Assembly: GCF_030700285.1 (NCBI RefSeq)
Contig: NZ_JAUYZJ010000022.1
Location: 435 to 64,434 of the forward strand
DNA from: Methylobacterium sp. NEAU K
GTDB lineage: Bacteria; Pseudomonadota; Alphaproteobacteria; Rhizobiales; Beijerinckiaceae
Length of the DNA stretch: 64,000 nt
Direction: 5' to 3'
Positions 35,165 to 43,369 of this stretch are shown here, one piece after another (the first letter of the stretch is position 1; the number at the start of each line of letters is the position of its first letter). The position numbers and the translations under genes were made by a program. Under the pieces are notes generated by a model, which saw only the letters and a list, made by a program, of their open reading frames with translations, was not told the DNA's origin and did no database searches.

Positions 35165-35845
35165 TCAGGCGGCGTTCTGAGCCGCGCGGAACATGAAGCC
35201 GCGGGCCTCGGCGTCCATCTCGGTCTTGAAGGCGTGGCGGCCCTTCAGCGCCTCGGCGGCCTGCGCGGCCGGGCGGGCGTTGAGCGTGTCGAGGTGGCGC
35301 TTGACGTGGGGCAACTCCGCGAAGGCGCCCTCGCCGAGCACGAACGGCACCATCCGGGCCCAGCCCCACACCGCCATGTCGACGATGGTGTAGGTGTCGC
35401 CCACCACGTAGGCGCGATCGGCGAGCCGCCCGTCGAGGATGCCCCAGTGTCGGCGCGCCTCGAAGATGTAGCGCTCGGTGGCGTAGGCGCCGCCGTCCGG
35501 CGCGAAGTGGCGGAAATGCACGCACTGGCCCGAGAACGGCCCGATGCCGGTGGCCACGAACATCAGCCAGGACAGCATCTCGCCCCGAGCCGGCTCGCCC
35601 TCGGGCAGGAACCGGCCGGTCTTTCCGGCGAGGTAGAGCAGGATGGCGTTGGAATCGAACACCGTCACGTCGCCGTCGACGATCGCCGGCACCTTCGCGT
35701 TCGGGTTGATCGCCGTGTAGGCGGGATCGAACTGCTCGCCCTTGCGCGGATCGACCGGCACCGGCTCGTAGGCGAGGCCCATCTCCTCCAGGCAGAGGGC
35801 GACCTTCATCGGGTTGGGGCTGAGATTATGATAGAATCGAATCAC
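35165..35845 (-). CDS. Glutathione S-transferase family protein
   Basis: A 226-residue protein of the soluble GST fold. The thioredoxin-like N-terminal domain begins with FYHNLSPNPMKVALCLEEMG and contains the cis-Pro segment NAKVPAIVDGD followed by DSNAILLYLA, where glutathione binds. The helical C-terminal domain includes DRAYVVGDTYTIVDMAVWGW, the conserved GxxxTxxD capping motif. It likely conjugates or reduces electrophiles; the substrate is unknown. The GTG at 35845 is the start, with AGGGAG 6 bases ahead of it. It is alone on the minus strand after the small membrane protein. Confidence 0.85.
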   Translation of the reverse strand: MIRFYHNLSPNPMKVALCLEEMGLAYEPVPVDPRKGEQFDPAYTAINPNAKVPAIVDGDVTVFDSNAILLYLAGKTGRFLPEGEPARGEMLSWLMFVATGIGPFSGQCVHFRHFAPDGGAYATERYIFEARRHWGILDGRLADRAYVVGDTYTIVDMAVWGWARMVPFVLGEGAFAELPHVKRHLDTLNARPAAQAAEALKGRHAFKTEMDAEARGFMFRAAQNAA

Positions 35846-35919
35846 GGGGCACTCCCTGAACGACCCGCGGAGAGTTCTCCGGGATGGGGCCGCGCACAAG
35901 CCGCGGCGGCGCGGGGCGC

Positions 35920-37395
35920 CTATTCCACCACGACCTTGTAGCTGCGGCCCGGCACCAGCACGGCGCCCCGCTCGAGGCCGTTGAGGACGAGGAACCGTTC
36001 GAGCGGCCTGTCCGGCACCGCCATGCGACGGGCGAGTTCCTCGGCGCTGGCCGAGCTGGCCTGGACCACCTGCAGCCGCAGCGGCCGCAGGACGGCCTCC
36101 TCGGGGGCGATCGCGCTCAGGCTCGCCGTCCAGGGCCGGAAGGCCGGGTCGGGATCGGTCGCGCCCTTGGCCGCCATGATCATCCGGTAGGTCGTATCCC
36201 CGATCCGGACCGCCGCGAGCCGGAAGGTCCAGTCCTTGCCGCGCGAGAGCGCGAAGGCCGCCGGGCGGCCGCCGAGGTCGCGGGTCTCGAAACCGGCCGG
36301 GTCGAGGGGGTCGTTCCAGCTCGCCTTCAGCACCGCGTCGAGGGGCTGGCCGTCCTTCGCGTCGATCTGGTCGAACAGCAGTCGCCGGTTGCCGTCCGGA
36401 GTGGTGCCGAGCACGGCCGAGCGGGTGTTCTCGAGGGTGAAGCCGTCCGGGACATCGAAGGCGATCCCCAGCCCGGGATGGATGAAGCGGCGGCCGCGCA
36501 CCGCGCCGTCGCGGGGGTTGTCGCCGTAGGCGAGCCCGTCCACGGCCGCGAGATAGGAGGCCCGGTCATCGGCCCCGATTCCCGGTGCGCCAATCCGGCG
36601 CGCCGCCCGGGTGACCAGGGTGATGCGCTCCGCGGTGCCCGGATGGGTCGCCAGCATGTCGGGTTCGCCCGCGGTGCCGCTGCCGGCCTTCAGGGCGGTC
36701 GAGCGGTTCAGCGCGGTGAGGAAGCGGCCGGCCGCGAACGGGTCGTAGCCGGCCCGGGCGAGGGTGCGCACGCCGGTGGCGTCCGCCTCCAGCTCCTGCT
36801 CGCGGGAGAAGCGGGCCAGGGCGAAGCGCGACTGGTGCTGCAGCTGCGCGCCGGTATCGGGATCGTTCAGCACGTCCGCCACGACCCGGCTGACCAGCGC
36901 CGAGCGCAGCTCCAGCTCGCTCCGGGCCGTGGCGTGGTTGAGCGTCACGTGCGCCATCTCGTGGGCGAGCACGGCCGCCACCTCGGAGGTGTCGCTGGCC
37001 AGCGCCACCAGGCCGCGGGTGACGTAGAGCCGCCCGTTCGGCAGCGCGAAGGCGTTGACCACGGGCGAATCGAGCAGCGTCACCGCGTAGGTCTGGTCCG
37101 GACGCTCGCTCGCCTTCACGAGCCGGTCGGTGACCTCCGTGAGCATCCGCATCACGTTGGGCGCGCGCGCCTCGCCCCCGAAGGAGGCCACGAGCTTGAG
37201 GTGGTCGGCATCCGCCGCGCGCTCACGGCCGGTGGTGCGCGGGGCCTCGACAGGCACCCGGACCACCGCGGGCGTGACGGTCCCGGCTGTCTGGTCGGCC
37301 ACGCAGGCGCCCAGAAGCGCCGCGAGCGCGCCAACGGCCGCCGCGCCACGCAAGGACCGCCCCACCACCTGAAATCGCTCCGTGATCCCGCCCAT
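35920..37395 (-). CDS. Lipoprotein M48-family zinc metalloprotease
   Basis: A 491-residue envelope peptidase. The N-terminus is a lipoprotein signal: hydrophobic GAAAVGALAALLGAC with Cys in a lipobox. The zinc site is AAVLAHEMAHVTLNHA (HExxH) near residue 145, and the third ligand Glu lies in SREQELEADATGVRTLARAG. M48 periplasmic proteases such as BepA/YfgC help outer-membrane assembly and turnover. The C-terminal 60 residues resemble a LysM-type peptidoglycan-binding unit (ASAEELARRMAVPDRPLERF then YKVVV). The start at 37395 is set by the signal peptide, though no good ribosome site is seen. It lies next to the nuclease-fold gene on the same strand. Confidence 0.82.
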   Translation of the reverse strand: MGGITERFQVVGRSLRGAAAVGALAALLGACVADQTAGTVTPAVVRVPVEAPRTTGRERAADADHLKLVASFGGEARAPNVMRMLTEVTDRLVKASERPDQTYAVTLLDSPVVNAFALPNGRLYVTRGLVALASDTSEVAAVLAHEMAHVTLNHATARSELELRSALVSRVVADVLNDPDTGAQLQHQSRFALARFSREQELEADATGVRTLARAGYDPFAAGRFLTALNRSTALKAGSGTAGEPDMLATHPGTAERITLVTRAARRIGAPGIGADDRASYLAAVDGLAYGDNPRDGAVRGRRFIHPGLGIAFDVPDGFTLENTRSAVLGTTPDGNRRLLFDQIDAKDGQPLDAVLKASWNDPLDPAGFETRDLGGRPAAFALSRGKDWTFRLAAVRIGDTTYRMIMAAKGATDPDPAFRPWTASLSAIAPEEAVLRPLRLQVVQASSASAEELARRMAVPDRPLERFLVLNGLERGAVLVPGRSYKVVVE

Positions 37396-37400
37396 CGCGA

Positions 37401-38243
37401 TCAGCGCCGCAGCCCCCGTTCCCCGTCCGGCCCGGCCTCGGGCCGGTCCGGCTCGCTCAGGACCTCGAGTGCGTCGGCGGCGGCTTCCAGGGTCGGGCCG
37501 CGCCAGACCTCCAGGATGCCGCGCACCCGCACGCGCCGGCCTTCGAGCGAGGCCGCACTCAAACCATGCGCGCGCATCATTCGCCAAGTGCGTTTCGATA
37601 CCGTGACCGTGAGCCCGTCCCCGCCGCGGGCCGCGAAATCGAGATATGCGCGGGCGCTGCGCTCGCCGACGTGGCGGATGCGGCCCTCCACCACGGCGAA
37701 GCGCCCCGCCAGCGCCCGGAGCCCGGGCCCGTCGGTGGCCGCCAGGACCGGATCGCGCCAGAGGCCGAGCCGTTGGGCCCGGGCGGCTTCCTCCACCGTG
37801 CGCAGGGCCGGCCGGCAGAGAGAATCGGCCTCGCCGGCGTCCGCGAAGGCGAGGCCGGCCCCGATCAGCCCTCCTGCGAGGTCGATGTCGCTGTCCGTCA
37901 CCTCGATGTCGGCCCGCTCCCGGCCCCAGCGGTCGGGCTGCCCGCGGGGGATCACGGTGAGGCCGTCACCCCGCCGCGCATCGAGCCAGGCCCGCGCCGC
38001 CTCGGCGGCCTCCGGCGCGTCCGGCCACCGCAGGGAATCGAGCATGGCGCGGGCGCCCGACGCCAGGCGGATCTCGCCGCGCAGCCCGATCCCGTCGAGG
38101 AGGTCGGTGCGCGCCGCGCCCGGCCGGCATTCCGCCGGCCCGGCGCGGGCCGGCATGGCACCGACGGGCGCCCCCAGCGCCAGGGCCGCAGCGATCCGTG
38201 CCGCCCGGGTGCGCCATCCTTTCGATCCCGCTGTCCTGGTCAT
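37401..38243 (-). CDS. Exported SNase-like (thermonuclease-fold) protein
   Basis: A 280-residue exported protein. Residues 1-35 form a signal peptide (AARIAAALALGAPVGAMPAR). The middle contains a thermonuclease-like OB region: GEIRLASGARAMLDSLRWPD and LARAWLDARRGDGLTV-like spacing, then IPRGQPDRWGRERADIEV, whose PxDRWGRxRA is the most telling motif of the family. The C-terminal part (VVEGRIRHVGERSARAYLDF, RRVRVRGILEVWRGP) looks like a second OB fold. Whether it cleaves DNA or only binds ligand is open. The Met at 38243 is preferred because GGAG precedes it. It is probably co-transcribed with the M48 protease, 5 bases away. Confidence 0.65.
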   Translation of the reverse strand: MTRTAGSKGWRTRAARIAAALALGAPVGAMPARAGPAECRPGAARTDLLDGIGLRGEIRLASGARAMLDSLRWPDAPEAAEAARAWLDARRGDGLTVIPRGQPDRWGRERADIEVTDSDIDLAGGLIGAGLAFADAGEADSLCRPALRTVEEAARAQRLGLWRDPVLAATDGPGLRALAGRFAVVEGRIRHVGERSARAYLDFAARGGDGLTVTVSKRTWRMMRAHGLSAASLEGRRVRVRGILEVWRGPTLEAAADALEVLSEPDRPEAGPDGERGLRR

Positions 38244-38334
38244 CGAATGCTCCGGGCGGATCATGCCGCGGAACCGCGCCGTTTGCACCGCGCGGTTGGC
38301 CTGACGCGGCGATGATGCTAAGGGAGAGGCGGTC

Positions 38335-38680
38335 GTCTCCGTAGCTCAGCTGGACAGAGCACAGGTTTCCTAAACGGTAACAATTGGGCGTCGCATCGGG
38401 AAACCGCGCGGCGGATCCGCTCAAAGTCGGGGAAAGCTTCCGGCGTCGGCGCTTGACTGTCCGACGCCCTGCCGATCCCGAGCCAAGCCCGCGCGGCGCC
38501 GACGCGTCCCGTGGGAAGGTGTAGAGACTAGACGGGCGGCACCTAACGGCCGGGCGTGAGCCCCTGCCCACGGTGAAGGGATAGTCCAGGCCACGAACGC
38601 GGCCCGCACGGGCCGCGGCGGCGAAAGCCGAAGTGGTATGAAACCTGGGGTCGCAGGTTCGAGCCCTGCCGGGGACACCA
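38335..38680 (+). tRNA. tRNA-Arg(CCU), interrupted by a group I intron
   Basis: The two exons, 38335-38371 and 38641-38680, join to a normal 77-base tRNA. Acceptor GTCTCCG pairs with CGGGGAC, followed by A and an encoded CCA. The D stem is GCTC/GAGC. The anticodon stem CAGGT/ACCTG closes the loop TTCCTAA with anticodon CCT (38369-38371). The T arm is GCAGG TTCGAGC CCTGC. The tRNA reads the rare AGG arginine codon. The loop is split right after the anticodon, and 269 bases lie between the exons. Confidence 0.95.
38372..38640 (+). ncRNA. Self-splicing group I intron in tRNA-Arg(CCU)
   Basis: The insert begins after the anticodon's last base T (38371) and ends with G (38640), as group I introns do. 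An internal guide GGGAAACC (38398-38405) pairs with the exon end GGTTTCCT (38364-38371), forming P1 with the required U-G pair at the splice site. P7 is formed by GACTA (38526-38530) and TAGTC (38582-38586), within the conserved R-like AGAGACTAGA and S-like AAGGGATAGTCC elements. The 3' part has a GAAA-capped hairpin. Introns at this place in tRNA-Arg(CCU) are known in alphaproteobacteria such as Agrobacterium. It is short and encodes no endonuclease. Confidence 0.92.
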
Positions 38681-38816
38681 GAATCCAGGGTGCCGGAGCC
38701 TCGCCGGGCGGCCCGGCAAAACGTTCACCGCGATCGTCGCCCGCCGGTGACAAGAACTCGGGGCGGCGTTAAGCTTTGCCGCCCGGAGACGCGGCAGGGG
38801 GTGGGCGAGTTTCTTC

Positions 38817-39224
38817 ATGGCGGGTCAGAAAACCGATCAGCGCGACGTCTATGTCGGGCAACGCATCGCCGAGCAGCGCCGAAAGGCGTCGCTGACGCAG
38901 CGGCGCGTCGCGCAAAGCTTCGGGATGTCGGCGGCGCAGCTGCAGAAGTACGAGAAGGGCACCAACCGGATAAGCGCCGTCCATCTCGATATCTTCTCCC
39001 GGATGACCGGGGTGCCGATGGATTACTTCTTCAAGGGCATGCCGCGCACGGACGACTTCACCGCGCCGGGCTTCGCCGAGCCGGAGCAGCCTTCCCTGGC
39101 CGAGGGCGGCCTGAGGGGGCTGGCCGAGATCGTGGGCCGCCACATCACCGAGAACTTCTCCGAGGAGGCGCGCCGGGACGTCGCCGCCGCGATCCGGGCG
39201 CTCGACAGCAAGCTCAACGGCTGA
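38817..39224 (+). CDS. XRE-type transcriptional regulator upstream of metK
   Basis: A 135-residue helix-turn-helix protein. Residues 10-70 form a Cro/CI-type domain: VGQRIAEQRRKASLTQRRVA, then SFGMSAAQLQKYEKGTNRIS and LDIFSRMTGVPMDYFF. The C-terminus is a short helical region with acidic patches and HITENFSEEARRDVAAAI. It lies between tRNA-Arg and metK on the same strand, a position it holds in many Rhizobiales, which suggests it may regulate methionine/SAM metabolism or itself; that role is inferred from position only. The start at 38817 is the first plausible Met, and VYVGQRIAEQ begins the domain at the expected distance. Confidence 0.78.
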   Translation: MAGQKTDQRDVYVGQRIAEQRRKASLTQRRVAQSFGMSAAQLQKYEKGTNRISAVHLDIFSRMTGVPMDYFFKGMPRTDDFTAPGFAEPEQPSLAEGGLRGLAEIVGRHITENFSEEARRDVAAAIRALDSKLNG

Positions 39225-39330
39225 AGCCGGGTGCCCTTGGCCGGCGAGCGTTTTGCCGCCCGTTTCGTCCGTTAAAGCGGATACGTTCGTCGATTCGTCT
39301 TGACCGTCGCCGGACCCGGTGCGAGAACCC

Positions 39331-39393
39331 CGGCCCCATGAAGGGTCAAACGCCGCGATCGCGACGGCGTACCTGTGAAGCGGGGGCCGTCCG
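39331..39393 (+). promoter_or_regulatory. Structured RNA leader of metK, candidate SAM-responsive element
   Basis: Directly upstream of metK, CGGCCCC (39331-39337) pairs with GGGGCCG (39383-39389), and inside it ACGCCG (39350-39355) pairs with CGGCGT (39365-39370) around CGATCGCGA. The outer 3' strand overlaps the only purine-rich ribosome-binding stretch, GGGGG at 39382-39386, so the fold could mask translation. metK leaders in alphaproteobacteria carry SAM-binding RNAs of several classes, but I could not match a known consensus, so ligand and class are inferred. Confidence 0.5.
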
Positions 39394-40572
39394 ATGCCGC
39401 GTTCCAACTACCTGTTCACCAGTGAGTCCGTTTCCGAGGGGCATCCCGACAAGGTCAGCGACCGGATCTCCGACACGGTGGTGGACGCCTACATCGCGGC
39501 GATGCCGGAGGCGCGGCTCGGGGTCGAGACCCTGACGACCACCAACCGCGTCGTCATCGCCGGCGAGGTGCGCGGCCCGGATTCGGTGACCTTCAAGGAT
39601 CTCGAGGAGCTGACCCGCGCGGCCGTGAAGGACATCGGCTACGAGCAGGACGGCTTCCACTGGAAGAACAACGACGTCGCGATCTACCTGCATGCCCAGT
39701 CCGCCGACATCGCGCAGGGCGTGGACGCGGCGGGCAACAAGGATGAAGGCGCGGGCGACCAGGGCATCATGTTCGGCTATGCCGCCGACGAGACCCCGGA
39801 GCTGATGCCGGCGCCGCTGTTCTACGCGCACAAGATCCTGAAGGACCTCGCCGACGCCCGGAAGCGGCGCGAGGGTGACGCGGCCAAGCTCGGCCCCGAC
39901 GCCAAGAGCCAGGTGACCGTCCGCTACGAGAACGGCCGCCCCGTCGAGGCGACGCAGATCGTGCTCTCGACCCAGCACCTCGACGAGTCCCTGGACTCGG
40001 CGGACGTGCGCGCCATCGTCGAGCCCTACATCCGGGCGGCGCTGCCGCAGGGCTGGATCAACGAGAGCACCGTCTGGCACGTCAACCCGACCGGCAAGTT
40101 CGTGATCGGCGGCCCCGACGGCGATTGCGGCCTCACCGGCCGCAAGATCATCGTCGACACCTACGGCGGCGCGGCCCCCCATGGCGGCGGCGCGTTCTCC
40201 GGCAAGGATCCGACCAAGGTCGACCGGTCGGCCGCCTATGCGGCGCGCTATCTCGCCAAGAACGTCGTCGCGGCCGGCCTCGCCCACCGCGCGACGATCC
40301 AGCTCGCCTACGCTATCGGCGTCTCGAAGCCGCTCTCGATCTACGTGGACCTACACGGCACCGGCCAGGTCGACGAGGCCAAGCTCGAGGCGGTCCTGAT
40401 GGACGTCATGGACCTGTCGCCCCGCGGCATCCGTACGGCGCTCGGCCTGAACAAGCCGATCTACGCGCGGACCTCCGCGTACGGTCACTTCGGCCGGGCG
40501 CCGGAGGCGGATGGCGGCTTCTCCTGGGAGCGCACCGACCTCGCCGGCAAGCTGAAGTCGGCCCTGGCCTGA
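39394..40572 (+). CDS. metK: S-adenosylmethionine synthetase
   Basis: A 392-residue enzyme that makes S-adenosylmethionine from methionine and ATP. Signatures are SESVSEGHPDKVSD near residue 8, the GAGDQGIMFGYA hexapeptide region near residue 120 and FVIGGPDGDCGLTGRKI then DTYGGAAPHGGGAFSGKDP, with metal- and phosphate-binding acids. Length is typical. It lies behind a structured leader and the XRE regulator. The ribosome site GGGGG before ATG sits in a potential stem. A large palindrome follows the gene. Confidence 0.97.
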   Translation: MPRSNYLFTSESVSEGHPDKVSDRISDTVVDAYIAAMPEARLGVETLTTTNRVVIAGEVRGPDSVTFKDLEELTRAAVKDIGYEQDGFHWKNNDVAIYLHAQSADIAQGVDAAGNKDEGAGDQGIMFGYAADETPELMPAPLFYAHKILKDLADARKRREGDAAKLGPDAKSQVTVRYENGRPVEATQIVLSTQHLDESLDSADVRAIVEPYIRAALPQGWINESTVWHVNPTGKFVIGGPDGDCGLTGRKIIVDTYGGAAPHGGGAFSGKDPTKVDRSAAYAARYLAKNVVAAGLAHRATIQLAYAIGVSKPLSIYVDLHGTGQVDEAKLEAVLMDVMDLSPRGIRTALGLNKPIYARTSAYGHFGRAPEADGGFSWERTDLAGKLKSALA

Positions 40573-40590
40573 GGGCGAAGGCGCAACCCA

Positions 40591-40708
40591 TCGTCACCCC
40601 GGGCCTGCGTGGCGGGCCCGGGCGTCCGCAGCCGCAGGGCGTCCTCCCGCCTGCGCTGGGGGTCGGCCGCCCCGGACCGGGCTCGCCTGCCGCGGCCCAG
40701 GATGACGC
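40591..40708. repeat. 118-bp imperfect intergenic palindrome
   Basis: The two ends are complementary: TCGTCACCCCGGGCC at 40591 against GGCCCAGGATGACGC ending at 40708, and similarity continues inward through GGCGGGCCCGGG and CCCGGTCCGGGG-type strands. Inside lies a smaller perfect stem, CCCGGGCC (40598-40605) with GGCCCGGG (40615-40622). The form and intergenic place resemble repetitive extragenic palindromes of Rhizobiales, whose ends often read GTCATCC...GGATGAC. It could also act as terminator between metK and trmB. Copy number cannot be seen in one window. Confidence 0.55.
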
Positions 40709-40735
40709 GTTGATGGCCGATCTCATGCCGTGCCC

Positions 40736-41467
40736 ATGTCTGAACTGAGCGGACCTCCCGGTCGCGAGGCCGAGGAGCCCGAGCGCGCCTTCTTCGGGCG
40801 GCGCAAGGGAAAGCGGCTGCGCGGCCTGCAGGAGCGGCGGCGCGCCGAATTGCTGCCGGCCCTGCGGATCGACCTGCCGCCGGACGACCGACCCCTGGAT
40901 CCGCGCACGCTGTTCCCGAGCCTCGAAGTCCCGGAGGCCGTCTGGATGGAGATCGGCTTCGGCGGCGGCGAGCACCTTGCCGCCCAGGCCGAGGCACATC
41001 CCGGTATCGGCTTCATCGGGGCCGAGCCCTTCGTCAACGGCGTGGTCAAGCTGCTCGCCGCGGTCGAAGAGCGGTCGCTGCGCAACATCCGCATCCGCGA
41101 CGAGGACGTGACCGCCCTGCTGTCGCGCCTGCCGGATGCCTGCCTGGACCGGGTCTACCTGCTCTATCCCGACCCGTGGCCCAAGCGGCGCCAGCGCAAG
41201 CGCCGCTTCGTCTCGGACGCCTCGCTGGCCGAGATCGGCCGGGTGCTGAAGGATGGCGGCCTGTTCCGCTTCGCGAGCGACATCGACGATTATGCCGGCT
41301 GGACCCTGGTCCGGGCCGCCCGCTGCCCGGTCCTGACCTGGACGGCGGCGGCCGCGCGCGACTGGACGCAGCCCTTCGCGGACTGGCCCGGCACCCGCTA
41401 TGAGGCCAAGGCGCTGGCCGCCGGACGGCGCCCGACCTATCTGGAATTCGCGCGGTTGCCGCGCTGA
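40736..41467 (+). CDS. trmB: tRNA (guanine-N7-)-methyltransferase
   Basis: A 243-residue SAM-dependent methyltransferase that makes m7G46 in the tRNA variable loop. The basic N-terminus (FFGRRKGKRLRGLQERRR) precedes motif I, WMEIGFGGGEHLAAQA, near residue 70. LYPDPWPKRRQRKRRFVSDA is the unmistakable TrmB motif. The C-terminal half has GGLFRFASDIDDYAGW and TRYEAKALAAGR. The ATG at 40736 is taken; a GTG two codons earlier is possible. It sits just after metK, which supplies its methyl donor. Confidence 0.93.
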   Translation: MSELSGPPGREAEEPERAFFGRRKGKRLRGLQERRRAELLPALRIDLPPDDRPLDPRTLFPSLEVPEAVWMEIGFGGGEHLAAQAEAHPGIGFIGAEPFVNGVVKLLAAVEERSLRNIRIRDEDVTALLSRLPDACLDRVYLLYPDPWPKRRQRKRRFVSDASLAEIGRVLKDGGLFRFASDIDDYAGWTLVRAARCPVLTWTAAAARDWTQPFADWPGTRYEAKALAAGRRPTYLEFARLPR

Positions 41468-41620
41468 GCGCGGGACGGACCGGTCGCCGCATTCCTGCGG
41501 AACGCCTTGCCCCGGTCACGCTCGGACGCCATCCTGGGTTTCCGTCGGGGCCCGGATCTCGGCGGTAGGGTTGCTATCTCGTGCGGAAGCGCGCGGCAGC
41601 GCGTTCGAGGATTTTTCCGA

Positions 41621-43336
41621 GTGGACGAGAGGGTGGCTCAGCGCCTGGCGACGGACGACCCGTATCGCGCCGGCTTCGACGAGGCCGCGATCGGCCTCGT
41701 CGTGCTGTCGGCGGACGAGACGTCCATCGTCGCCGCCAACCGGGTTCTGCACGACTTGCTCGGCTGGCCGCCGGACGTGCTTCCCGGACGTGCGACCGCC
41801 GAACTCCTCGACGGCCGGCCCGAAGGCCTCGGCGACGGTATCCAGGTTTGGCGCCGCGCGGACGGGAGCACCCTCGACGTGCGGGTGCGTCGCTCCGGGC
41901 GCACCCTGGTGGTCGAGGCGGTGGACGTGGACGCGGCCGCCCATTCCGAGGCGAACCGCGAGGCGCTGGCGACCGCCGGCCTCGGCGAGTGGCGCTGGGA
42001 GCGGGCGACGGGCCTCCTCACCCTGTCGCGCCGCGCCGCCCGGATCCTGGGGCGGCCGCCCGGCCGCTTCGTGCCGTGGGATGAACTCAAGACCAGCCTG
42101 TCCGATCACGAGCTCGCGCGCCTGAGCGCGATCGTCGCCAGGGCGGGGCGCACCGGTGAGCCGTATCATTTCGACACTCCCGTCACGGTGGCCGGGCGCA
42201 CGGTGATCCTTCGGGTCCGGGGGCAGGGCGTGCCGGGGCCGGGCGGCGAGCCCGTGAGCATGGTCGGCGTCATCCAGGATATCACTACCCGGGTCGAGGC
42301 CCGGGACGAGATCCTGGCGCGCGACCAGCGCCTGCGAGTCGCGACCACGATCGCCAAGCTCGGCATCTTCGAATGGCACATGCTCGAGGACCAGGCGATC
42401 TGGGAGAACGAGCACATGTACGAGATCTTCGGGCACATGCCCGAGGACGGCACCATCGGCAAGAACGAGTTCCTCAACGGCATCCTCCACCCGGACGACC
42501 GCGCCGCCGTCCGACAGGCGATCTCGAAGGCCTTGCGGGAGGACGGGATCCTGCACATCGGCGGCCGGATCCGGCGCAAGTCCGACGGGGCGTGGCGGAC
42601 CATCGACATGGCGGGCCGCTTCGAGCGCGACGCCCCCGGCCGGCTGCCCCGGCGCCTGATCGGCGTCGTGGCCGACGTGACCGACCGGCGGCTCGCCGAG
42701 GAGCGGCAGAGCCTGCTGATCCGGGAGCTGCACCACCGGGTGAAGAACACCCTGGCCACCGTGCAGGCCATCGTGGGCTCCACGGCGCGCACGGCCTCCA
42801 GCATCGAGAGCTTCTACGAGGCGTTCGTCGGGCGGATCAAATCGCTGGCCCACACCCACGCGGTGCTCACCGAGGATACGTGGCAGACGGCCTCGCTCTC
42901 GAACCTGCTGCGCAGCGAGCTGCGGCCCTACGCCGAGGTCTCGGTGCAGGGCGGGGCCGACGGGCGCATCAGCCTCGACGGTCCGGCGATCGATCTTCCG
43001 TCCGAGATCGCGGTGCCGATCGGCATGGCGATCCACGAGCTCACCACCAACGCCGCCAAGTACGGAGCGCTCTCGAACCGCACCGGGCGGGTCGCGGTGA
43101 CGTGGTCGTTGGAGCCCGGCGGGCCGGCCCCGATGCTGCGCTTCTCCTGGCGGGAGACGGGAGGGCCGCCGGTCCGGCCGCCGAGCCGGCAGGGCTTCGG
43201 GTCGCGCCTGCTTCAGCGGGTGCTCATCACACAGGTCCAGGCCGAGGTGGTGACCGACTACGACCCCGGCGGCTTCTCCCTGACGATGCGCGCCCCGATC
43301 CCGCCGCGCAACGACAGCCTCAACCCGCTCGTGTGA
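41621..43336 (+). CDS. PAS-domain HWE/HisKA_2 sensor histidine kinase
   Basis: A 571-residue soluble histidine kinase without transmembrane helices. Two or three PAS-like units are visible: one from about residue 15 (GFDEAAIGLVVLSADE), one near 115-200 (GLGEWRWERATGLL), and one near 240-350 (LGIFEWHMLEDQ, HPDDRAAVR). The phospho-acceptor box is LIRELHHRVKNTLATVQAIV with His near residue 371. The ATPase has AIHELTTNAAKYGALS, the HWE/HisKA_2 style common in Rhizobiales general stress and light sensing. No response regulator is adjacent. The start is uncertain: GTG at 41621 is used since upstream codons lack protein character. Confidence 0.8.
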   Translation: MDERVAQRLATDDPYRAGFDEAAIGLVVLSADETSIVAANRVLHDLLGWPPDVLPGRATAELLDGRPEGLGDGIQVWRRADGSTLDVRVRRSGRTLVVEAVDVDAAAHSEANREALATAGLGEWRWERATGLLTLSRRAARILGRPPGRFVPWDELKTSLSDHELARLSAIVARAGRTGEPYHFDTPVTVAGRTVILRVRGQGVPGPGGEPVSMVGVIQDITTRVEARDEILARDQRLRVATTIAKLGIFEWHMLEDQAIWENEHMYEIFGHMPEDGTIGKNEFLNGILHPDDRAAVRQAISKALREDGILHIGGRIRRKSDGAWRTIDMAGRFERDAPGRLPRRLIGVVADVTDRRLAEERQSLLIRELHHRVKNTLATVQAIVGSTARTASSIESFYEAFVGRIKSLAHTHAVLTEDTWQTASLSNLLRSELRPYAEVSVQGGADGRISLDGPAIDLPSEIAVPIGMAIHELTTNAAKYGALSNRTGRVAVTWSLEPGGPAPMLRFSWRETGGPPVRPPSRQGFGSRLLQRVLITQVQAEVVTDYDPGGFSLTMRAPIPPRNDSLNPLV

Positions 43337-43369
43337 TTCGCGGATCCAGCGGATCGGGCATCGAATCGC

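Noticed and set aside
38372..38640. A homing endonuclease in the group I intron
   Set aside because: The intron is only 269 bases and has no suitable frame.
39225..39393. A standard SAM-II riboswitch before metK
   Set aside because: The conserved SAM-II core sequences could not be found, so only a candidate structured leader is reported.
38690..39535. A plus-strand frame running through the XRE regulator and into metK
   Set aside because: It is in a different frame from both well-supported genes and has shadow composition.
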